Both the position numbers and the translations under genes were made by a program. From NCBI GenBank assembly GCA_000277445.1, contig AJWJ01000309.1, positions 1 through 27,270 of the forward strand: a stretch of DNA of 27,270 bases, in the 5' to 3' direction. The stretch comes from Polysphondylium violaceum. Lineage: Eukaryota; Evosea; Eumycetozoa; Dictyosteliales; Dictyosteliaceae. Shown here one piece after another: positions 9,148 to 18,609 of this stretch. The notes below the pieces were generated by a model, which saw only the letters and a program-made list of their open reading frames with translations, was not told where the DNA came from and did no database searches. Within the stretch, counting starts at the first letter, position 1. Each line of letters starts with the position of its first letter.

Positions 9148-9436
9148 ATGATATTTAGTATGTATCTACTTGATTTTATCACTGTTCACCCACATACTAA
9201 CTAACCACCATAATCATACATTCACACCCACTTTTTCTTTATTTATAGAGGCATTATCTGCATTGGGAAATCCAAGTAAGAGTATAATTAAATCGTCGTC
9301 GTCAACAACAACAACATCCACAGGTTCAATGGGTAATGGAAAAAATTCTGTAGCTGCTGGCTACAAACAAAAAACACATTTAATGTGGGAAGATGATGAA
9401 TTGGTAGAGTTTGATCACGATTGGGAGGTTAGTTAA
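9148..9436 (+). CDS. Small acidic-tailed protein with 10-nt first exon
   Basis: Two exons: 9148-9157 (M-I-F plus one base) and 9249-9436, with an intron GTATGT...TATAG of 91 nt. The product is 65 aa: MIFKALSALGNPSKSI, a Ser/Thr run, a Gly/Asn patch, then WEDDELVEFDHDWEV, a strongly acidic end. The plan (tiny first exon, short hydrophobic start followed by ALSALGNPSKS) resembles the gene at 5242 and dictyostelid small-protein families. Function is unknown. The final GAG-GTTAGT could itself be a splice donor, so a further exon is possible. Confidence 0.55.
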
Positions 9437-9927
9437 ATTATTAAATAAATTAATACAACAATATTCATACACTCTTACACATACCCATTACTTTTTTGCA
9501 ATGAGATTTAAAAAATATGAAAAATGAAAATAAATTGATTTACCCCTAATCACTCACACTCTGTGTGTTTATCATTATCATTATAAATATATATTCATAT
9601 GAAATGGTGCTTTTTTTTTTTTGGCTTGTTAACATCATCACCACATTTCACCACCTCCATATTTTTTGAAAATAATAATTTCATATGAAAAAATGAGGGT
9701 CATATGGGTATTGTTTAAAAAAATCAATGCAATTCAATCACAAATGAAAAAGAGAGGAGGGTGAAATTATACCTCTATTACAAATCCCCCAAATTTAACA
9801 ACGATAACAATATTTATTTCATACAATATATTTTGTAATTGTTTTTTTTTATTTTTGTGAATAAATCAAAGGAGGATTATTATTGATTCAATAGACCATT
9901 ACATTATTTTCCTAAAAATTATTAAAA
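9437..9927. other. Intergenic region upstream of the secreted repeat protein
   Basis: About 490 bp, A/T-rich, with several CATATGAAA motifs (near 9597, 9682 and 9703) and T runs. It probably contains the 3' end of the small gene and the promoter of the next one. No coding frame is seen. Confidence 0.5.
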
Positions 9928-11903
9928 ATGGGGAAAAAACTATTTCTATTAATACTAGTTGTTTTTCTTTTAACCACTATTGCTTTGGCTAGAGAAGTAT
10001 GAATTTAATTTCATATTGATAATTATGTAATATTAATTTTAAATTTTAAATTTAGATTCAACACAAAGAGGCTGCTCAGGTTAGACATGTAAATAAAATT
10101 AACAACATCCATAATGCTGCCGCTCAAAAAGCTATCCCTCAAAAGAGTGCCGCTCAAAAAACTGCTGCTCAGAAAGCTGCTGCTCAAAAAGCTGCTCAAA
10201 AAGCTGCCGCTCAAAAAACTGCTGCCCAAAGATCTGCTGTTCAAAAAAAGGCCGCTGCCCAAAAAGCCGCTGCCCAAAAAAATAAAAGTGTCAATAATGT
10301 AGTCCAACAAAACCATGCACAACAAAATAGAAACGTTAATCATGCTGCTGCCACCAAACAACAAAATTATGCACAACAAAATAGAAACACTAATCATGCT
10401 GCCGCTGCTAAACAACAAAATCATGCTCAACAAAATAGAAATGTTAATCATGCTGCTGCTAATAAACAACAAAACCACCCTCAATATGTCAAAATAGCTC
10501 AACACGCTAATGTTGCAAATCATGCTGCTAATCAACAAAATGCCCAAAATACTCAAAATAGATATTACCCAGGTGTTCCAAATGCTAATCTTGCTCAAAA
10601 AATTAATGGGGCCCAAAACACCGAAATATTATTAAAAGCTCAACAAAATAGACACCTAAATGAAGCAGAAGAATTAGATCAAGTTGAAGCCAATAAAAAA
10701 GTTGAACAAAAAAATAACAAAAATATTCCACATGCTGGTCAACAACAAAATAATGCTCAAAATCACAAAAACATTCCACATGCTGGTCAACAAAATAATG
10801 CTCAAAATAACAAAAACATTCCACATTCCGGTCAACAACAAAATAATAAGGCTAGCAAAAATCACAATAATGCAGTAGCTCAAAACAATGTTGCTCAACA
10901 TGCTGCCAACAAAAACAAAAAACCATCTCTCCAAAAAAAAAATGGTCTTTTAAATGTAGGTCAAGTTGTACAAAGAGTAACAAATTTGGATTTGGGTTTA
11001 GATCAAGTTGAAGCCAGTCTCCAAAGTTTTATTGCAACTTATGGTTCTAAAATTTTAGAATGGCAACCATCTTTTACAAAGAATATTCAAGAGGAAAATG
11101 CTAGAAATTTAAATGTTGGTCAAAAGATTAATGAATTGAAAAATGTTTTGGTCCCATCTTTCAACAATAAAAAACTCTCAAAATTGGTTGATCAACTCTT
11201 GACTGAAGCTAATGGTGCTACCCAAATCAATAATCTCTATCAAAGAATTTTGGAAGCCAAAGAATATTCTAAATTGGCTCAACGTGAAAATTTATCAGAT
11301 TTTTCAAACTTTATGCAAGTTTATTTATATGATTTATTAAATACTGCTGGAATAACAAATACTCCTTTATTCGCTGTAAATATAAATCATTATCAATATG
11401 AAAATAATGAAAATAATGAAAATAATGAAAATAATGAAAATAATGAAAATAATGAAAATAATGAAAAAAATGAAAATCAAGAACAAAATGAAAATCAAGG
11501 ACAAAATGAACAAAACCAACAAGATCAAATTGAATTTACTGTTCCAATTGGTGGTAGTGTAGGTGGTGTTGGTGTAATTGGTGGTACTGGAGGTTCTGTT
11601 GGTGGTGGTCAATTGATTTCTGGTTTCTTTACCACTACATCTGTTCCACGTCAAAGTACTACTTGGACTTTTAATGGTTTTATTGGTGGGGTAAATACTG
11701 GATTTACTATGGGTGGTCCAGTCAAAACTATTGGAAGTTCAAATATTCCAGGTGTAAACCCACTCTATCCTTCAGGAATTCCAAGTGTTGGTGCTGTCAC
11801 AATGGCTAATATTCCTGGTCTTTCAAGTGGCCCTGATATCCCAATTCCTACTAAAAAACCTGATGATGGTTCTGATTATAAAAAATCTAATGGTAGAAAT
11901 TAA
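9928..11903 (+). CDS. Secreted Ala/Gln/Asn repeat protein
   Basis: Two exons (9928-9996 and 10056-11903) in one frame give 638 aa. Exon 1 encodes a clear signal peptide (MGKKLFLLILVVFLLTTIALA, then RE), with the intron just after the predicted cleavage site. The mature protein runs through an A-A-Q-K array (about 10128-10287), three 18-residue units of the HAQQNRNVNHAAATKQQN type (10314-10475), three NKNIPHAGQQ units (about 10719-10850), a helical non-repeat block (about 10930-11390, with leucine-rich segments), seven tandem E-N-N triplets (11400-11462), and a Gly/Val/Thr-rich tail with GGSVGG, TGGSVGGG and proline-rich IPGVNP. No transmembrane segment or GPI signal is seen at the end. It may be a matrix, sheath or spore-coat protein, but I recognise no family. 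The in-frame ATG at 10986 is internal. Confidence 0.75.
10128..10287 (+). repeat. A-A-Q-K coding repeat array
   Basis: Imperfect tandem GCT-GCT-CAA-AAA units inside the secreted protein, about ten copies of 4 (sometimes 3 or 5) residues. The encoded sequence should form an amphipathic, positively charged helix. Synonymous Ala codons vary between units, so it is not a very recent slippage product. Confidence 0.75.
10314..10475 (+). repeat. Three 54-bp coding repeats
   Basis: Three tandem 54-bp units within the secreted protein, each coding 18 residues beginning H/Y-A-Q-Q-N-R-N. They differ at a few positions (Val/Thr/Val, Thr/Ala/Asn), and the last fades into N-H-P-Q. Confidence 0.75.
11400..11471 (+). 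repeat. GAAAATAAT microsatellite (E-N-N)n
   Basis: Seven perfect 9-bp units (11400-11462) followed by one altered copy (E-K-N). The near-identity of units shows recent slippage; length is expected to vary between strains. Confidence 0.85.
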
Positions 11904-12483
11904 ATTGAAAAAAATTAGTCCAATTCCTTGTCCTCAATTAAACTAAATTTATAAAAAAATATAGAAAAAATAATAATAGTTCTAAAGTAATCACAAAAAT
12001 TAAATAAATAAATATAAAAAGATACAATTGGATTTATTTCTTGAGCTTTTAATTTAATAGACATTAATTTTTTATGAAAATACTTTATTCAATCATTACT
12101 TGAACTCAATACTTGATGGGTTTAATTTCTAGAATAAATATCTTTTGTCAAGACAAAAATTTAATCTTTAATCTTTTTTATTTTAATCATTAGTTACTAT
12201 CCTAGGAATTTTATAAAATTCAAGAAGAGTCCATCTTCCCATTATCAAATAAAGGGTTATATTTTGAAGAAGTGTCTCATAAGTTTATAAAATAGTTCAT
12301 TATCTGTAAAGAAAAAGACTAGTGATTTAAATTGAAGGACAATTTTTTTTTTAGAGGAGAAAATCATAAAAATTAAAAAAAAAAAGCAAAGAACTTCGTA
12401 AAGAATTTTTTGTTTTAATTTTTTGTTAACTTAGGAAGTCTTTACAGTATAAAATTACAAATTGACATTGAGAAAGATCTGTG
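11904..12483. other. Intergenic region upstream of the tRNA
   Basis: About 580 bp of A/T-rich DNA with no supported gene. Short, stop-interrupted coding-like stretches appear on the minus strand (near 12230-12330) but are too weak to call. Confidence 0.45.
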
Positions 12484-12569
12484 ACGCCAGTATCTCAGTG
12501 GAAGAGAGTTAACCTCCTACATGCATGCGTGCCAGTTAATTGTCCAGAGTTCGATCCTCTGCTGGCGCG
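12484..12569 (+). tRNA. tRNA-Arg(CCU) with 14-nt intron
   Basis: A cloverleaf folds by hand. The acceptor is 12484-12490 with 12562-12568; the D arm is TCTC/GAGA with AGTGGAA as loop; the anticodon stem is TTAAC (12509-12513) with GTTAA (12535-12539); the T arm is CAGAG/CTCTG with loop TTCGATC; the discriminator is G. After removing a 14-nt intron (12520-12533) directly 3' of position 37, the anticodon loop is C-T-CCT-A-A, reading AGG. Internal promoter boxes A and B (GTTCGATCC) are present, and a T4 terminator follows at 12573. The first pair is A-C rather than a normal pair, and D-stem position 10 is T, not the usual G. It is most likely functional, but the mismatch leaves a doubt. Confidence 0.85.
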
Positions 12570-12808
12570 ATGTTTTGTTTTGATTTGGATTGCAATGCAT
12601 AAATTTCTTTATTGTTATTGATTTTTAGAAGACTGGACTTTTTTCCATCACCAATTTGGGGTGTGGGGCAAAATCGGCCTTTTTCCAAATAATAATAAAA
12701 ACAAAAAATTCTAGATTTTAAAAAAAAAATCACCGAGTTTTTAAAGGTATTTTCATTAAAGAAATAATTAACAAATGTATTCTCTTTCATAATTAAATAA
12801 TTTTTATA

Positions 12809-12898
12809 ATGGTTCATTCTGATAAGAAATGGAGGCATTGGATTCTTCAATTTTCCCTCAAGGGTTTAAACTTTGACAGAACTGAAGTTACACTTTAG
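12809..12898 (+). other. Short coding-like ORF, possible remnant
   Basis: An ATG-started frame of 29 codons whose product (MVHSDKKWRHWILQF..., ending RTEVTL) has balanced, non-repetitive composition unlike random A/T-rich DNA. I do not recognise it. It lies 240 bp downstream of a tRNA gene, where dictyostelid retroelements often insert, but nothing identifies it as one. Confidence 0.2.
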
Positions 12899-13199
12899 GC
12901 AATATTGAGATCTTACTACAATTAGTCTACAACTCTTACAAAATATATCACATATACACCATATGAAATAAAAAATTTACTGTTTGAACAATATTCCATC
13001 TCTATTATAGCCATTCGATCTTTGATTCATAATTGAGACAATTTATTGGGTGTTGTTTTACCTCCTACTCGTTCTACTATTTTAAATACAGTTTAACTAA
13101 TATTCAATTGAGATTTTATGATATTTTTGGGTCAGACGTATAAATAATTTACACTACTATCAAACAAAAAATTAAGTAATCAAATATATATGAGTTTTT

Positions 13200-13313
13200 T
13201 TAATCTGTGACTCCAACTGTCACCGCCACTGCTCTACCAGCACTCATCTGATATAGAACAACTCTTAACGTTGTTGTACCAGAAATACCTCTTATACAAG
13301 TACCAATAAAGAC
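13200..13313 (-). other. Open coding-like stretch, possible remnant
   Basis: An open minus-strand frame of 37 codons before a stop, with product ending LYQMSAGRAVAVTVGVTD. Local G+C is clearly above its surroundings, as in real exons of this window. There is no start codon and no matching flanking exon. No family is recognised. Confidence 0.2.
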
Positions 13314-13435
13314 TTAAGAAACCTTCATTGTCTTTAAATTTATATCTACAATAGATCTCTATACAATTTATTATGATTACCAATCAACCATTATAATTAT
13401 TATTATACAAAATTTAAAATTTATTATATATAAAG

Positions 13436-14177
13436 CTATTGAATAATACAACATCGTCTATTTGCTTTTTTAGCTTGTTTTAAAAACAATTTACTTCTAC
13501 CCGATAAATCATTAGATTTTTCCAATAAAGTTTCCATTTTTGCAGTGTTTCCCAAAGCTTCTTCTATATTTTTATGCATAATTGGTATAATTTCATTTAC
13601 TTGATTTTGAACCTCTAATATCTTGTCTTGTCCTTTTGGATCTAAATATTTGTTTAATATATGTTGCATCTCTGGAAATGGTTGTCCAATGATTCCTTGT
13701 GTTTTTTTAATATATTCATTTATCATTTCCGTCAAACATTTCATAGCTACCCTAGCCGGATACTCTTTATCTGTATAAACAACTCCACTAAAATACAATC
13801 ATATTAATAACATGTATATAGAATTGTACAAATCTAATCTATTAAAATATATACCCAAAATCATTTCTAATATCAATATAACATATATAGTCTTCATAAG
13901 GTACGGAGTGTTTTGTATTTATATTGAATTGATTGATAAATATCTTACTTGATGCTACAATTACTTCTTTAATTCTATATCGAACGATAAGGTTACATTA
14001 ATATTCATTTTCAGACCTTTTTTTTATTTTTTTTCATAAAAAAACGAGGATGTGTTCTATATAAACAAAGATTGATACCTACGTTCCTCTTTCAAAGAAA
14101 CCAAAGTCTGATAGATTGGATACTGAATCAATAGTATCACCATTTCTTTTTGCCAAGCATAAAGCCACCAACTTCAT
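13436..14177 (-). CDS. ykt6: Ykt6-type R-SNARE
   Basis: Three exons on the minus strand (14177-14083, 13974-13855, 13787-13436) join in frame to 188 aa. Ykt6 is a membrane-fusion SNARE of ER-Golgi, vacuolar and autophagosomal traffic. An N-terminal longin domain (1-120) starts MKLVALCLAK and includes RNDFGGVVYTDKEYPARVA, which aligns well with animal and yeast Ykt6. The SNARE motif is at about 128-175. The C-terminus is C-C-I-I-Q: C185 is the prenylated CaaX cysteine and C184 the palmitoylation site, replacing a transmembrane anchor. Aligned by eye, the zero-layer Arg (LLERGEKL in human) is replaced by Asn152 (ALGNTAKM). Length is near the family norm of about 200. Identity is firm; the first exon ends at a GTAGGT donor. 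Confidence 0.9.
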
Positions 14178-14577
14178 CTTTTTTGTTGTTATTGTTGTTG
14201 TTTGATGTGATATAAATATATGTGTAAAGAGAGTATAAAAAAAAAGTAAAAAATAGAAAAAAAAAAAACAAAAAAGTTATTTATATCCAAACACGTGAAA
14301 ATCTATTATTATTTTAAAATTTTAATAATTATTGAATAGTATATTTATTTATAACACACCACACCCCCTATTTATATGTTTGTAAAAAAAATAGAAAAAA
14401 AAAAGCAAAAATTTCAAAAAAAAACAAGAAATCGAAAATCACCACGCGCAATGATATACAAAGTTTGAAAATAAATCAAAGAATTTTTAATTTGAAATTG
14501 AATGATTTTGAAAAGAAATCGATTGGTTTTGATTAAAAATATATTTACTATTATTATTACTTTTTATTTATTTAATA
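14178..14577. other. Spacer between squalene epoxidase and ykt6
   Basis: About 400 bp between two minus-strand genes, with A/T homopolymers and (GTT)n near 14180-14202 in the ykt6 leader. The short plus-strand frame at 14502-14696 overlaps the 3' end of the epoxidase gene and is not supported. Confidence 0.5.
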
Positions 14578-16178
14578 TTATTTATTTGTTAATCTTAAAG
14601 CAACACATAAAAATGTTAAATATTTTAAAACACCTTCACTTCTTAATAAAGGAACGACTATATCGGAAGCAGCACAAAGAATACGATAGGATCTAATAAT
14701 TTTACTTGGAGTTGGAAAGGGGAAAAGATTTTTAAGTACACCATAAAAGGCGACGGCAAAGAAATGCATAGCCAATACACGGGGTTTAGGACGAAGACCT
14801 GATAATAAACTAACTGGGCCTGCACTAAATTCACCGCCCAAATCCAAATAACCAAGACAAGCTTGTCTAAGATGCTCGTTGCTAGCAGAGAAAACTTGGT
14901 AGAGGGCACCAGCCAAAACGTTGAGGGTTGAGGCCATTGGCTTTCTTTCAACCATAAACATTTGCAAAGTTTTGGAAATTTGTTTACGATCGCTCAAATC
15001 TGAAATCGAACCAATGTGACGAGAGAGAATATTTACGTCGCTGAGGGCAACAGTCATACCAGAGCCAGTCAATGGATGACGCATATTCCATGCATCACCA
15101 ATCATAATGACACCAGGTTTGGAAATGGTTTGTGGATGAAGACGAGAGTTGGGCATCTTTTTCAATTGATCAGTATCCAAAGCAGTCAAGAGTGCCTCTC
15201 TGAGTGACTCTGGTAATTGTGGAACTGTAACTGTTTTGATAAACTCTTTTAAATCATTGTTGGTTGGACATTTGCCTGGAATATCAATGAGTACTCTAAT
15301 TTCATCGGAACCAATTCTATACATTAAAATGGGTGCTGGATTACAAAGGAATACATGACCATGACTTTGGAATGGAAGTTGACATCCTCTAATAACTAAA
15401 CCAACAAATGTAGATGTAAAAAGTGGTGTTGGGTCATTGATTACATTTTTTCTTAGATTTGAAAAACATCCATCACATACAAGTGTTAATGGTGCTCTAA
15501 CTTCTTTTATATTACTATTATTGTCTTGATTATCTTGATTATTTTGATTATCTTGATTACTAATTTCTATAATTTTATTATTTTCAATAAATCTAACACC
15601 ATAAACGACTCCATCTTCTTCAATTAATGATTTAACTGTACCTTCAACTAATGTTACACTAATTTATAATTGTTAATATATCTTTAATGAATGAGTAAAT
15701 AAATAAATAAATTTACTTTTGACAAGTTGAAGCTTTATATCTAAGTTTTTGTACAAATCTACCATGATGGAATGAATAACCATTAATAATAGAACCATTT
15801 TTATCTTTGGGGTATTGTAATTTAACACCTTTGGATTCTTTAAAAATACCATAACCAAATACAAGAGCTGAATCTATACCATCAAAACAATCTATAAAAT
15901 TACAAATTTTGTGATGATTAATAAAAAGTAAAAGACCAATGACAATAATCAATCAACTTACCTTCCATTCCCAATTCACGCAATTGTTTAACACCACCTG
16001 GTTGCATGAGTTCACCAACGATTCTATCGGGTTCAGAAAGATCTCTTTCAAGACATAATACTTTTTTTCCTTTACTGCCCAAAGAATATGCAAAGGCTGC
16101 ACCTGCAACACCCGCACCAACAATAATGATATCAAATTTTTGATCCTCGATAAATAAAGAAGAGTTGATTGGTTCCAT
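14578..16178 (-). CDS. sqle: Squalene epoxidase (squalene monooxygenase)
   Basis: Three exons (16178-15962, 15891-15717, 15658-14578) give 490 aa. The enzyme converts squalene to 2,3-oxidosqualene with FAD, O2 and NADPH, the first oxygen-requiring step of sterol synthesis on ER or lipid-droplet membranes. The FAD-binding Rossmann motif is IIIVGAGVAGAAFAYSLG (18-35, G21/G23/G26), followed by the ERD segment at 44-46 and VGELMQPGG. The second FAD motif, GVIMIGDAWNMRHPLTGSGM, starts near residue 312. The C-terminal 90 residues are hydrophobic and suit a membrane-associated end. An Asn/Gln/Asp repeat insertion near residue 160-175 is dictyostelid-style slippage. Joins at both introns restore conserved text (ME-DCFDGIDSA, then TCQ-NVTLVEG). 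Length is close to fungal and animal enzymes without their N-terminal anchor. Confidence 0.92.
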
Positions 16179-16551
16179 TTTGTGTAGTGTGAAATATATA
16201 TTACAAAAATAAAAAATATAAAAATAAATATGTGTTGTCAGTAAGCAGCGTTACACTGTTTGCTTTTAGCTCAATGCTGAATCAATAAATGTGAGTGGGC
16301 CTTGGAATGAATGATGTTTTAGTTGCCCCTTTTGTGAAAAAAAAAAATCTTAAAAAAAAAATTTTAAAAAAACTTTTTTTTTTTAAAGATTTTTTTTGTT
16401 TTTTCATTATCAATGCCAAAAACAAACGAAATCCAACATAATCAATCATTTTTTCATATCATATGAAATCAACTTCATTCCCTCTGATCACAACACATTA
16501 AATTCCCCATTGCACATTATAATGATCATACTCGTCGTTTTTCATTTTCAA

Positions 16552-16565
16552 TCACTCTAGAGTGA
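16552..16565. repeat. Perfect 14-bp palindrome
   Basis: TCACTCTAGAGTGA reads identically on both strands and lies about 375 bp upstream of the epoxidase start. It could be a dimeric-factor binding site; no known factor is claimed. Confidence 0.4.
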
Positions 16566-16935
16566 GCTAGTTCACATGTATTATCTTTTGGAATGATACA
16601 CTTTGTTTTTTTTTTCGTATGATTCTGAAGAATCTGTTATACGATACTTTGAATCAAGAACTTGATAATAATGGATTTTCATATTAAAATTACTATCACA
16701 TAATTTTGAGGGTGAAGTTAATTTAATATTAAAGATTTTAAGTATGAAATTGTCCAATTATTGTCGAGTTCTGGACATGGAGCAAGTTGACCCAGATTAT
16801 TTTGTTACATAGTTTTACTTAAACCATAATAAACTATTATTTTAATATAAAACAATATTTATTAAATATTTTAATTGAACATATAATTTATATCCTTTTA
16901 AATTATAATCTCTATCCAAAAGTTTTAATTGTGGA

Positions 16936-17099
16936 TTAAAATAAAACTGGGTTTTCTGGATCAGTGGCTTGGTTGAATCAAATTTATAAATCTAAAATCT
17001 TTATAAATTGATACTTCAAACAAAACTCACATACCTGTTGTTTCTGTATTTGGTGTGAGCATTATTGCAAAAATTTTATCATTTTTTCCATGGATATAT
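16936..17099 (-). other. Possible two-exon tail of a small unknown gene
   Basis: An exon-like stretch 17099-17035, preceded by an acceptor-like TTCCTATTAG, encodes YIHGKNDKIFAIMLTPNTETT and ends at a good GTATGT donor. A second stretch (16967-16936), after an AAG acceptor, continues in frame as ATDPENPVLF and a stop. The peptide looks like genuine protein but I do not recognise it, and no upstream exons with a start were found in the 400 bp before it. It may be a gene remnant or a gene whose remaining exons I missed. Confidence 0.22.
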
Positions 17100-17526
17100 C
17101 TAATAGGAATTTATTCATTGAATCAAAAACTTGGGGTAGGTCATCGAGAGGATTTAATCAGACATGAATAATAAATATCTCTTGTCAAATTTTAAAATTT
17201 AACTATAGTATTAATACAAAAATTTTATAATTCCAGTTTATCAGTCAATATAGTAACAACATTGCTATTTAGTTTCACAACATCAACTGTAATACTTTTA
17301 TTAATACTAAAGATGAAAACGATATATACTGATAAAGAAAGAAGGAGTTGATTTTTATTTTACAGATTATTGTTCATTCTAATGAATTCTTTTTCTTCTT
17401 TTTTCTCGTACATAAATATCCAACCATTATGTTGCTATTATTGTGATTATTATTGAATTTGTGCTATAGAAAAAAAAAAAGAATCATGATTAAACAACGT
17501 ATACATATAAACCTATATAATTAAAT

Positions 17527-18076
17527 TTAATCACCTAGTAAACGTTGAAGTTTATAATCAAATAAATCGCATCTTATAGACATTTCGATTTCATAAAAAG
17601 GATTCTTTAAAACATAATCTGTATATAATTCATAAATAGATTGAAGTGTTTCATCCAAATTTGGATGATTTGGATCTGCTATGATATAAAATTTTGTACC
17701 TAAATGATTGTTGTTATTGTTGATATTGTTATTATTAATATACTAGACCAACAAACTAACATCCCGATCCCTATCTATATATATATACCTGTATGAGTTT
17801 GAAAACATTGTAATTTAAAAGTCTCAGTTTCAATCAATTCTATACCTGAAGAAGAACCTGCTGGCGAAAGATTACTTGCAATAGCATGTAATGAATGAAA
17901 TGTTGAACCTAATCTAATATATGCATTGTGAGATAGTTTTTCTGTAGGTCCATAATCCTATGATGAATGTGTATTAATATCATGATTGTATATTACGATT
18001 ATTTTGATTTGTAATACAATACATTTTGATAGATTAAAGTACCTGCTTTATTTAATATATACAATGAATAAATCAT
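17527..18076 (-). CDS. trappc4: TRAPPC4 (Trs23/synbindin), compact form
   Basis: Three exons (18076-18023, 17957-17789, 17699-17527) give 131 aa, all too short to show as long open frames. It is a core longin-type subunit of the TRAPP tethering complexes that activate Rab1/Ypt1 in ER-Golgi traffic. The start [17 protein letters not shown], the middle [13 protein letters not shown] followed by [17 protein letters not shown], and the end [17 protein letters not shown] match human TRAPPC4 closely. The PDZ-like insertion that follows residue 18 in the animal protein is absent: the sequence goes straight from LIYQN to [17 protein letters not shown], exactly at intron 1. Its neighbourhood with ykt6, another ER-Golgi component, is probably coincidence. 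Confidence 0.88.
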
Positions 18077-18609
18077 ATCCACAATCAGTGATCTTGTTGA
18101 TGTAATTTCAAATATTTGAAATATGAAAAAAAAAAAAAAAAAAGAAAAAAAAAGATTTGAATAATTAATATATTTATTTTATTTTTTTTAAAGTTTATTT
18201 AGTCTATAAAATGTATTTCAATTGTTATTTTAGACTATTATAATTATCAAATAATCATTCATTGTAATAAACCTAGGATATTTGAAAATAAAAAAAAATT
18301 TAGATAATTTGATCATTTTTTTTTAAAAAAGGTATTTTTTTTTTTTTTTTTTTGAATTATTATTATATCAAGGAGGGAACAACAACAGTAACAACACACT
18401 CTATCTTTATCTATACTCTCATTGCAACATCACTATCTATAATAGTAGTTATCAACCATAGAAACAACATACACACACACTAAAGCTCTTTTGTACATTT
18501 AAAAATCTGTGTGTGCTTGTGCTTATTTATATATTTAATTTTTATCTTATTTAATATCTACCCTTTTTTTTTGTAGTTTTATTTGTATAATAGTAATAGT
18601 AATAGTAAA
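18077..18609. other. Divergent promoter region
   Basis: About 530 bp between divergent genes, with A runs at about 18127-18150, T runs at about 18335-18352 and a CA-rich leader (18370-18485) ahead of the plus-strand gene. No coding frame is seen. Confidence 0.5.

Larger units (their letters stand above)
12570..13435. other. Intergenic region downstream of the tRNA
   Basis: About 870 bp with no full gene. It holds a G-rich patch (about 12657-12670), a 29-codon plus-strand ORF at 12809-12898 and a G+C-richer open stretch on the minus strand at 13200-13313. Both read like protein but have no recognisable family or partner exons; they may be remnants. Confidence 0.45.
16179..17526. other. Long spacer between trappc4 and squalene epoxidase
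   Basis: About 1.35 kb. It includes the epoxidase promoter (T/A runs at 16335-16395), a perfect 14-bp palindrome TCACTCTAGAGTGA (16552-16565), an open plus-strand stretch at about 16670-16811, and coding-like minus-strand patches between 16936 and 17310. No complete gene can be assembled with confidence. Confidence 0.45.

Noticed and set aside
10023-10616. Minus-strand 197-codon frame over the repeats
   Set aside because: Mirror of the A-A-Q-K and Q/N repeats of the plus-strand secreted protein, giving Leu/Ser/Phe low complexity.
10986-11903. ATG at 10986 as the start of the repeat protein
   Set aside because: The same frame is open back to 10056 and splices to a signal-peptide exon at 9928.
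12536-12850. Minus-strand 104-codon frame overlapping the tRNA
   Set aside because: It runs through the tRNA T arm and A/T-rich spacer and resembles no protein.
16936-17099. Cystatin-like inhibitor tail
   Set aside because: The ending DPENPVLF loosely recalls cystatin ends, but the central QxVxG-type motif is not found in the neighbourhood.
18583-18609. Extended N-terminus before the ATG at 18610
   Set aside because: The upstream codons have no ATG (the apparent start is TTG) and only add a slippage run of Asn/Ser.
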